From: Intestinimonas massiliensis (ex Afouda et al. 2020)
GTDB taxonomy: Bacteria; Bacillota; Clostridia; Oscillospirales; Oscillospiraceae
Assembly: GCF_900626285.1 (NCBI RefSeq)
Contig: NZ_LR131147.1
Location: 269,444 to 333,443 of the forward strand
Direction of reading: 5' to 3'
Length of the DNA stretch: 64,000 bases
Part shown: in pieces, positions 57,590 to 64,000 of the stretch
Position numbering within the stretch: the stretch's first letter is position 1
Layout of the letters: each line of letters opens with the position of its first letter
Made by a program: the position numbers and the translations under genes
The notes under the pieces: model-generated
Seen by the model: the letters and a program-made list of their open reading frames with translations, nothing else
What the model was told of the DNA's origin: nothing
Database searches by the model: none

Positions 57590-58435
57590 TTGGGCAGTGG
57601 AAACTGGATCGTAGACAATCTGAATTCCGCCCTGCAGACCTGGAACGACAAACTCGCAGAGATCTGGACCCTGATCAGCACGACCCCAGAGGACTTCAAA
57701 GGCGGCGGGATCTGGAACGTGATCGTCAGTATCAACGGGGCGCTGCAAGCCATTGGCTATGCGCTGTTAGTGCTGTTTTTTGTGATGGGCGTAATCAAGA
57801 CCTGCGGCAGCTTTACCGAGATCAAGCGCCCGGAGGTGGCCTTCAAGTGCTTTATCCGCTTTGTGCTGGCACAGGCGGCAGTGACCTATGGCATGGAACT
57901 AATGAACGCCCTGTTCCAAGTGGCCCAGGGGGCAATATCCACCATCATGGACGCATCCGGCATGACTGCCATGTCACCCACCACACTGCCGGAAGAACTC
58001 ATTACCGCCATTGAAAGCGTGGGGCTGTTGGAGTCCATCCCCCTTTGGGCGGTGACTCTGCTGGGCTCCCTGTTTATCTGGGTCCTGTCCCTCGTTATGA
58101 TCCTGACCGTTTACTCCCGCTTTTTCAAGCTCTACATGGCCACCGCCATCGCGCCTATCCCCCTGGCCAGTTTCGCGGGACAGCCCTCCAGCAGCATTGG
58201 CGTCGCTTTCCTCAAAAGCTATGCCGCCATCTGCCTGGAGGGCTGTATCATTGTGTTGGCCTGCGTCATTTTTTCGCAGTTTGCCTCCGCTCCGCCCGCT
58301 GTGGGCGACGCTTCCACAGCACCGGCCACACTGGTCTGGAACTACATTGGCGAGTTGATCTTCAATATGCTGGTGCTGGTTGGTTCCATCAAGATGAGCG
58401 ACCGGATCATCCGGGAATTGATGGGGCTTGGTTAA
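57590..58435 (+). CDS. TrbL/VirB6-like membrane protein
   Basis: A 281-residue protein with five or six transmembrane helices (for example LQAIGYALLVLFFVMGVI; LWAVTLLGSLFIWVLSLVM; GCIIVLACVIFSQF). It includes the conserved RFFKLYMATAIAPIPLASFA between helices, the pattern of clostridial VirB6/TrbL-type channel proteins. A TTG start at 57,590 follows GGGAGGTGAAGTGA. A hairpin (CCCACGGCCC/GGGCTGTGGG, 57,510-57,536) without U-run lies in the 100-bp gap before it. Confidence 0.8.
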   Translation: MGSGNWIVDNLNSALQTWNDKLAEIWTLISTTPEDFKGGGIWNVIVSINGALQAIGYALLVLFFVMGVIKTCGSFTEIKRPEVAFKCFIRFVLAQAAVTYGMELMNALFQVAQGAISTIMDASGMTAMSPTTLPEELITAIESVGLLESIPLWAVTLLGSLFIWVLSLVMILTVYSRFFKLYMATAIAPIPLASFAGQPSSSIGVAFLKSYAAICLEGCIIVLACVIFSQFASAPPAVGDASTAPATLVWNYIGELIFNMLVLVGSIKMSDRIIRELMGLG

Positions 58436-58794
58436 TCATCGTCAAACAGGTCGTCCACCCGGATCTTATATCCGCCATCCGCTTCTGGTTCCCCGTACAT
58501 TTGGGCCTCCCGCATCCGGTTGAGCACGATGAGTTCCAGCATCTTGTCCTCTCTCCTCCGGAGCAGGATGTCCTGGACCTTCCGAACCAGGGAGACCACC
58601 CAGGACAGGACTACCACCGCCAGCAGCGCATACCAGATGACGTTGGCCAGCGTTTGATTGGCATAGTACCATTCATGAAAAATGGTGGGAACGATCAGCG
58701 CATAAACCAGTGGGATGGTCAGGCGAAACACCGCTGCCAGGCGGAACACAATGGAGAGCAAAATCATTACGCTCCCGAGCATCAGATATGCCAT
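58432..58794 (-). CDS. Membrane protein encoded against the transfer operon
   Basis: A 120-residue protein with three helices (LGSVMILLSIVFRLAAVF; IPLVYALIVPTIFHE; VIWYALLAVVVLSWVVSLV) and a charged tail ending DDLFDDD. AGGAAGGGAG lies before the ATG at 58,794. It is the only minus-strand gene between the TrbL-like and PrgI genes and overlaps the former's end by 4 bp. The convergent, overlapping layout hints at a conserved, separately controlled gene. Function unknown. Confidence 0.65.
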   Translation of the reverse strand: MAYLMLGSVMILLSIVFRLAAVFRLTIPLVYALIVPTIFHEWYYANQTLANVIWYALLAVVVLSWVVSLVRKVQDILLRRREDKMLELIVLNRMREAQMYGEPEADGGYKIRVDDLFDDD

Positions 58795-58896
58795 ACGCTC
58801 AACTCCCTTCCTAAGTTGAGCAAATGGTACCATAGCCGGACAGGCTTTGCAACGGTCTGTCCATGAAAACCAAACAGAAATGCAGGAGGTGATACC

Positions 58897-59250
58897 TTGG
58901 AGGTACGCATCAATAAAGAGGTGCGGAATTACCAGGAAAGTCTTTTTTTCGGCCTGTCCCTGCGGCAATTTTTGTTTGCCCTGCTGGCCGTTCTGGTGGC
59001 GCTGGCCGTGTACTTTTGCCTGCACCCGGTGCTTGGAACAGGCGAGATCGGATGGGTGTGCATCCTGGCCGCGTTTCCATTCGCCCTGGGTGGTTTTTTC
59101 ACCTATAACGGCATGACGCTGGAACGCTTTCTCATGGCGTATATCCGCTCGGAATTTTTCATGCCCAAACGTCTCTTGTTCCGTTCAAATGATCTCTATG
59201 TCCAACTCATGGAACATTCATCGATAAAGGAGGCCATTCGACTTGATTAA
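58897..59250 (+). CDS. PrgI-family membrane protein
   Basis: A 117-residue protein with two transmembrane helices (LRQFLFALLAVLVALAVYFC; IGWVCILAAFPFALGGFF) and the tail MTLERFLMAYIRSEFFMPKR, the PrgI pattern of Gram-positive transfer systems (VirB3 counterpart). A TTG start at 58,897 follows GGAGGTGATACC. It overlaps virB4 by 8 bp, the universal neighbour order. Confidence 0.85.
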   Translation: MEVRINKEVRNYQESLFFGLSLRQFLFALLAVLVALAVYFCLHPVLGTGEIGWVCILAAFPFALGGFFTYNGMTLERFLMAYIRSEFFMPKRLLFRSNDLYVQLMEHSSIKEAIRLD

Positions 59251-61579
59251 GACCCTTCAAAACACATTGAAGCAGGACAAGGAGCACCTTACGGTGCCGA
59301 AGTCCGTTCAGGACACCATCCCCATCCGCCGGATCTGGCCGGATGGGCTTTTCCAGTTCGGAGGGAAATTCTCGAAAACCATCCGCTTTTCCGACATCAA
59401 TTACGCCATCGCTTCCAAAGAGGACAAGACCTCCATGTTCCTGGGCTACTCGGAACTGCTCAACGCCCTGGACACCGGCTCCACCACCAAGATCACCATC
59501 AACAACAAGCGGCTCAACCGCCGCAATTTTGAGCAGGAGATCCTGATCCCGCCCCAGGGGGATCATCTGGACGGGGGGCGCTCCGAGTACAACGCTATGC
59601 TGCTGGACAAGGTCACCGACTCCTCCAACAGCATGGTGCAGGAGCGATATGTCACCGTCTCCACCCATAAGAAAACGCCCGAGGAGGCCCGGACCTTCTT
59701 CGACCGGGTCATGAATGATGTGACCACCCGGCTCAATCACCTGGATTCCCACTGTGAGGAACTGGACGCGGTGGAGCGGCTGCGTGTGCTCCATGATTTT
59801 TACCGGGTGGGCGAGGAGTCCCGGTTCCATATCGATCTGCGGGAGTGCATGAAAACAGGCCGTTCCTTTAAGGACGCCATCTGCCCGGACAGTATGGAGT
59901 TTCGGAAGGACCACTTCATCCTGGGCGACAAATATGGCCGGGCCATGTTCCTCAAGGAGTATGCCAGCTACATCAAGGACTCCATGATCAACGAACTCAC
60001 CAGCCTGAACCGCACCATGATGCTGTCCATCGACGTGATCCCCGTCCCCACCGATGAGGCTGTGCGGGAGATGCAGAACCGCCTGCTGGGGGTGGAGACC
60101 AACGTCACCAACTGGCAGCGGCGGCAGAACAGCAACAACAACTTCTCCGCGGTGGTGCCCTACGACCTGGAGCAGCAGCGGAAAGAGACGCGGGAAATGC
60201 TGGATGATCTAACCACACGGGATCAGAGGATGATGTTCGCCGTGGTGACTCTGGTGCATCTGGCCGACAGCAAGGAGGAGCTGGACAGCGACACAGAGAC
60301 CCTCCAGTCCATCGCACGCAAGCATTTGTGTCAGCTGACCACTCTGAACTGGCAGCAGGACGCGGGCCTTGTCACCGCCCTCCCCTTGGGTCTGCGGCGG
60401 ATCGACGCCCTGCGCACCCTTACCACCGAGGCCCTGGCCGTCCTCATGCCCTTCAAAGCCCAGGAGATCCGGGACCGGGGCGGCATCTACTACGGCCAGA
60501 ATGTCATCAGTAAAAATCTCATCATTGCCGATCGCAAGCAGCTCCTCAACGGCAACGGATTTGTTCTGGGCGTGTCTGGCTCCGGCAAATCCTTTACCGC
60601 AAAACGGGAGATTACCGCCCTGGCCCTCTCTACCCAGGATGACATCCTGATCATTGATCCGGAGTCGGAATATCGGCCCCTAGTGGAAGGGCTGGGCGGC
60701 GAGGTGGTGGAGATCTCCGCCACCTCCAGCAACCACATCAACGCCATGGACATGGAGCAGGGCTACGGCGAGGGTGAAAACCCCGTGGTGCTGAAATCGG
60801 AGTTCCTGCTTTCTCTCTGTGAGCAGTCTGTGGGGGCCGGAAAGCTGTCTGCCAAGGAGAAGTCTATCATCGACCGCTGTACAGCACAGTGCTACCACGA
60901 CTATGTGCGGGACGGCTGCCGGGGCCAGGCCCCCACACTCCAGGACTTTCACGCCGAACTGCTGCGCCAGCCGGAGGCCGAGGCGCGGGATGTGGCTCTG
61001 GCCCTGGAACTGTTCACGGAGGGCAGTCTCAACACCTTTGCCAAACCCACCAATGTGGACATGAGCTCCCGCATCGCCTGTTATGACATCCGGAAGCTGG
61101 GCAAACAGCTGCTCTCCATGGGCATGCTGGTGATCCTGGACAGCTTTCTCAACCGAATCACCCGCAACCGCCGCCTGGGGCGGAATACCTGGATCTATAT
61201 CGATGAGATCTATCTGCTGTTCCAGCATGAGTACAGCGCCAACTTCCTGTTCACCCTTTGGAAGCGGGTGCGGAAGTACGGTGCCTGCTGTACCGGCCTG
61301 ACCCAGAATGTGGACGATCTGCTCCAGTCCCACACGGCCCGGACCATGCTCGCCAACAGTGAATTCCTGGTCATGCTCAACCAGGCCAGCACCGACCGGC
61401 TGGAGCTGGCCCGTCTGCTGAACATCTCAGACAACCAGCTCTCCTACATCACCAATGTGGACTTTGGGCGGGGCCTCATCAAGTGCGGCAGCGCCATTGT
61501 GCCCTTCATGGACAATTTCCCCCGTCATACGCAGCTCTATAAACTGATGACGACCAAGCCCTCTGACTTGGCCGCGTAA
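59243..61579 (+). CDS. virB4: VirB4-like conjugation ATPase
   Basis: A 778-residue ATPase that powers channel assembly. The N-terminal VirB4 domain (IRFSDINYAIASKEDKTSMF) covers about 1-430, then Walker A VLGVSGSGKSFTAKREI, the motif DDILIIDPESEYRPL, Walker B TWIYIDEIYLLF, and the C-terminal TGLTQNVDDLLQSHTARTML region. The TTG start at 59,243 overlaps prgI by 8 bp and has AAAGGAGG about 11 bases before it. Length is typical for clostridial VirB4. Confidence 0.92.
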   Translation: MIKTLQNTLKQDKEHLTVPKSVQDTIPIRRIWPDGLFQFGGKFSKTIRFSDINYAIASKEDKTSMFLGYSELLNALDTGSTTKITINNKRLNRRNFEQEILIPPQGDHLDGGRSEYNAMLLDKVTDSSNSMVQERYVTVSTHKKTPEEARTFFDRVMNDVTTRLNHLDSHCEELDAVERLRVLHDFYRVGEESRFHIDLRECMKTGRSFKDAICPDSMEFRKDHFILGDKYGRAMFLKEYASYIKDSMINELTSLNRTMMLSIDVIPVPTDEAVREMQNRLLGVETNVTNWQRRQNSNNNFSAVVPYDLEQQRKETREMLDDLTTRDQRMMFAVVTLVHLADSKEELDSDTETLQSIARKHLCQLTTLNWQQDAGLVTALPLGLRRIDALRTLTTEALAVLMPFKAQEIRDRGGIYYGQNVISKNLIIADRKQLLNGNGFVLGVSGSGKSFTAKREITALALSTQDDILIIDPESEYRPLVEGLGGEVVEISATSSNHINAMDMEQGYGEGENPVVLKSEFLLSLCEQSVGAGKLSAKEKSIIDRCTAQCYHDYVRDGCRGQAPTLQDFHAELLRQPEAEARDVALALELFTEGSLNTFAKPTNVDMSSRIACYDIRKLGKQLLSMGMLVILDSFLNRITRNRRLGRNTWIYIDEIYLLFQHEYSANFLFTLWKRVRKYGACCTGLTQNVDDLLQSHTARTMLANSEFLVMLNQASTDRLELARLLNISDNQLSYITNVDFGRGLIKCGSAIVPFMDNFPRHTQLYKLMTTKPSDLAA

Positions 61580-61621
61580 TAAAACCAGGGAGGGGCCAAG
61601 GCCCCTCCCTGCTGGAGTGAG

Positions 61622-63730
61622 GTGAGATATATCGATAAAATCAAAGAGAAACCGCAGGTGCAGCACACTTTGAAAGAACGGGTCAAGTCCGCGCCGAAGG
61701 AATTGATCCGGCGGGGGCTGGATGACGGCACAGAACGCCTGCGGGGCCAGCTGCGGGACACGGCCCAGCACGGCCAGCGGGATGACTTCGGCGGCGACCA
61801 GCTGGGCGATGCCGAGGTGAGCGGTGTCAAACGGGCGGAGCAGCTGGCCGAGCATCTGCTGGGAAAACGAAAGAAAGGTGCAAAGCACACCCCGGATGCA
61901 GGCCCGGACGGATACCCTGACCGTCACGATCCGCCAGGAGCGGCAAGACCAAGAGATGACGGCACTCTGCCTCCAAGGGGCCGCCGCCGCGGGAAAGAAG
62001 CGGGAGATCTGCTCCGGACGCAGAGTGCGGGCAGAAGCCAGCCCCAGCCGCAGTCCGCACTCCAAACGCCTCAAAAAAGAAATATCAAGACCAAGGACGC
62101 CTATCTGAAGATGCAAGCCGATCCCGCGCCTGCCACACCGCCAAGCGCCTTGCAGCAGGGAAAAACGTCCTTTGTGCGGGAGCGCCAGGGCACCCTTCTC
62201 CGCAGCAGGAAACTGGAGCAGCGCTTGCCTGTGAGAAAGGTCGGCCCCTTGGCAGCTCCTCCCTCGGGAAAACGGCCACAAGGTACAGAGGCCCGCAAGC
62301 AGCTACATCAGGTGTCCGGGCAGACAGGTGGTTCTCGTGTGCAGCCCCGGCCTCACGGGGAGGTCTCCAGGCAGGCTATGGGCAGCACCGCAAAGACGGC
62401 AGTAAAAGAACGAGGCGTGCCGGTCAAATCGGCTGGCCATCCCATTCGCAAAACGGCTGGGATTGGAAAGCCGGGTGGGAAACCGCCTGTAAGAGCGTTT
62501 CCGGCCCGACAGGCCCGCCGTGCGGCGGAGGCGGGAGCCAGGCTGGCACAGACTCAAAAGGCCGCACAGGCGGCCCGTGTGACCGCCAGACAGGCCGCAC
62601 AGGCGGCAAACCGCGCACTACGCGCTGTGATCGCGGCAGCTAAGGCTTTGGCCGCCGCGGCCACAGCAGGCGGTGGGGTGGTGATCGCGGTGGTGGTTGT
62701 CATCTGTTTGTGCGGCATCATCCTTGCCTCACCGCTGGGGATCTTTTTTGCCGGACCTGATGAAACAACCGGAGCCATCTCTCCCGCCCAGGCGGTGGCA
62801 CAGATCAACGGCGAATTGGGAGAGAAGATCTCCAGCATGCAGGCGGAGGGTGGATATGACACGCTGGAGATCCAGGGACAGCCGCCCCCCTGGTCTGATA
62901 TTCTGGCGGTGTTTGCCGCCAAAACGGCGGGCGCTGCTGATGGAACGACCGTGGCGATATTGGATGCGGCCAATGTAGAGGCCCTGCGCACAGTCTTCTG
63001 GGACATGACAAAACTTGCCTCCTCCTCCAGAGCGGTGGAGCATCCCGCCTCCGGAGACACTCCGGCCTGGACAGAGCAAATACTCACTGTGACGATCACC
63101 GCCAGGACGCCGGATGATATGCGGGTATTTTATTCTTTCACAGAGGAACAGAACAAGGCTCTGGATGAACTGCTGGCAAATTCCGACATGCTGGCTGCCT
63201 TGACCGGGGATCTCACGATCTCTGACGCCACAGCAAAGAAGCTGCTGGCTGACCTGCCCGCTGATCTGGACCCAGAGCGCCGGGCTGTGGTGGAAACAGC
63301 CTGTAGGCTGGTAGGCAAGGTCAACTACTTCTGGGGCGGGAAGTCTCTGGTGATTGGCTGGGACTCCCGCTGGGGCCAGCTCACCAAGGTATGGGCAGAC
63401 GGCAGCTCGACTACCGGAACCTACCTGCCCTACGGGTTAGATTGCAGTGGATTCGTCGATTGGGTATTTTACAATGTTACTGATGGAGAGTACGTCATAG
63501 GCCACGGCGGTGGTGCCCACATGCAGCACACCTACTGTACCCCCATCTCTTGGGATGAGGCCCTACCGGGGGATCTGGTGTTTTATCCCGGTGACGAGCA
63601 CGTGGGAATCGTAGGCGGCAGAGATACAAATGGCAGGCTTTTAATAATTCATTGCGCTTTTAGCCAAAATAATGTAGTTATTACGGAGTCAGAAGGCTTT
63701 GTGGCTGCTGCAAAACCATCATTTTATTAA
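61622..63730 (+). CDS. Membrane-anchored C40 (NlpC/P60) peptidase, CD1108-like
   Basis: A 702-residue protein. Residues 1-340 are a basic, Ala/Arg/Gln-rich cytoplasmic or disordered region, followed by a transmembrane helix (GGGVVIAVVVVICLCGIILA, about 350-380), an extracellular linker domain, and a C40 peptidase domain with the catalytic Cys in YGLDCSGFVDWVFYN and the His in DEHVGIVGG. It opens peptidoglycan for the channel. A GTG at 61,622 follows GGAGTGAG. The last 30 codons are AT-rich, unlike the rest. Confidence 0.85.
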   Translation: MRYIDKIKEKPQVQHTLKERVKSAPKELIRRGLDDGTERLRGQLRDTAQHGQRDDFGGDQLGDAEVSGVKRAEQLAEHLLGKRKKGAKHTPDAGPDGYPDRHDPPGAARPRDDGTLPPRGRRRGKEAGDLLRTQSAGRSQPQPQSALQTPQKRNIKTKDAYLKMQADPAPATPPSALQQGKTSFVRERQGTLLRSRKLEQRLPVRKVGPLAAPPSGKRPQGTEARKQLHQVSGQTGGSRVQPRPHGEVSRQAMGSTAKTAVKERGVPVKSAGHPIRKTAGIGKPGGKPPVRAFPARQARRAAEAGARLAQTQKAAQAARVTARQAAQAANRALRAVIAAAKALAAAATAGGGVVIAVVVVICLCGIILASPLGIFFAGPDETTGAISPAQAVAQINGELGEKISSMQAEGGYDTLEIQGQPPPWSDILAVFAAKTAGAADGTTVAILDAANVEALRTVFWDMTKLASSSRAVEHPASGDTPAWTEQILTVTITARTPDDMRVFYSFTEEQNKALDELLANSDMLAALTGDLTISDATAKKLLADLPADLDPERRAVVETACRLVGKVNYFWGGKSLVIGWDSRWGQLTKVWADGSSTTGTYLPYGLDCSGFVDWVFYNVTDGEYVIGHGGGAHMQHTYCTPISWDEALPGDLVFYPGDEHVGIVGGRDTNGRLLIIHCAFSQNNVVITESEGFVAAAKPSFY

Positions 63731-63924
63731 ATTGCAAAAGGAGGACAATACCACATAAAAATAGAGGAGCAGTGTGGTAGGGCTGCATGAGAACCATGCC
63801 GGGGTGAAATTCCCATGAGGTTATGCTAATAACCGTCCGATTAAAGCCTTTGTTTTATTGAATAGTGGACTTGCTGCTATTCATAGACTGTATTATATGT
63901 TTGCGAAAGAAAGGGGGATTTTCT
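63731..63924 (+). other. AT-rich, structured intergenic region
   Basis: About 190 bp with no gene but several hairpins: GCATG/CATGC near 63,785, GGTTAT-GCTA-ATAACC near 63,820, and GAATAG/CTATTC near 63,862. AAAGGAGG at 63,738 has no reading frame behind it longer than a few codons. It may be the leader of the gene starting at 63,925. No known riboswitch was recognised. Confidence 0.4.
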
Positions 63925-64000
63925 TTGACGCAAAACCAAACGCCCGTTACCACAACGGAGCATAAAATAGGAAAAGTTACTTACCTTGTATGTTCGTCCG
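63925..64000 (+). CDS. TnpW-like transposon protein, N-terminal fragment at window edge
   Basis: A TTG at 63,925, behind AAAGGGGG, opens 25 codons reading TTTEHKIGKVTYLVCSS. The HKIGKVTYLV core is the TnpW pattern. The gene runs off the window. It may belong to unit B or to another transposon starting here. Confidence 0.6.
   Translation, partial: MTQNQTPVTTTEHKIGKVTYLVCSS

Larger units (their letters stand above)
17852..64000 (+). mobile_element. Unit B: Tn1549/CTn-type conjugative element (right end outside the window)
   Basis: Plus-strand order: accessory and maintenance genes (18-36 kb), oriT-like repeats, MobC, relaxase, PcfB, VirD4, then Maff2, a TrbL/VirB6-like protein, PrgI, VirB4 and a C40 peptidase. 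This order is typical of Clostridia conjugative elements such as CTn4/Tn1549. It is interrupted by unit C at 40,625-56,345. Its integrase is not visible and is expected to the right. The left limit is inferred from the first gene after the tRNA-Pro site. Confidence 0.75.

Noticed and set aside
61427..62281. 284-codon minus-strand frame
   Set aside because: It lies opposite the virB4 end and the low-complexity start of the C40 peptidase gene.
63760..63900. Group II intron or known riboswitch
   Set aside because: Hairpins are present, but the GUGYG 5' end, domain V or any aptamer consensus was not found.

Overview
The window looks like the chromosome of a gut-type Clostridia member (Oscillospiraceae/Lachnospirales-like Firmicute). 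GC is fairly high, Shine-Dalgarno sites are strong (AGGAGG), and nearly everything is conjugative or mobilizable DNA of the Tn1549/CTn and Tn4451 kinds. No core chromosomal gene was recognised. At least three mobile units are stacked.

Unit A (about 1-17,633, almost all minus strand) is an integrative mobilizable element. It has an excisionase-like fragment, a MobP-type relaxase fused to Sel1 repeats with its accessory gene and a candidate oriT, a winged-helix gene, and a sigma-like regulator behind a consensus promoter overlapped by a GAAC-N4-GTTC palindrome. A defence block follows (fic, hsdM, hsdS, an orphan gene, hsdR), then a run of small immunity-like orphan genes, then two overlapping tyrosine-recombinase genes of which the upstream one is degenerate. 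It ends at a 45-bp 3' fragment of a tRNA-Pro(UGG) gene, which marks an attachment site.

Unit B (about 17.9 kb to past the right edge, plus strand) is a conjugative element of the CD1107/CD1108/CD1115 type. Its accessory and maintenance block holds TOPRIM/DUF3991, a sortase, a broken Cna-B adhesin, SSB, ParB, a ParM-like actin with a small partner, a 5mC methyltransferase, amidoligase, gamma-glutamylcyclotransferase, a SAM synthetase, a PP-loop enzyme, a beta-helix protein, a DUF4406-like protein and a DPPY methyltransferase. The transfer block holds oriT-like repeats, MobC, relaxase, PcfB, an XRE/SLOG pair, VirD4, Maff2, a TrbL/VirB6-like protein, PrgI, VirB4 and a C40 peptidase.

Unit C (40,625-56,345, 15.7 kb) is a Tn4451-like mobilizable transposon inserted inside virD4 of unit B. 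It carries a large serine recombinase, TnpV, a two-component system, an ABC exporter, four sigma-like genes, its own MobA/MobL relaxase with a MOBQ-type nic site, a DinJ/YafQ toxin-antitoxin pair, replication proteins and TnpW. Joining its ends on excision would rebuild virD4 in frame. It would also bring a TTGACA box 17 bp from a TATGCT box, forming a promoter for the recombinase, as is known for Tn4451. With C in place, B should be unable to conjugate on its own VirD4.

Several genes of units B and C appear to start at CTG, TTG or even ATA codons, some overlapping the upstream stop codon.
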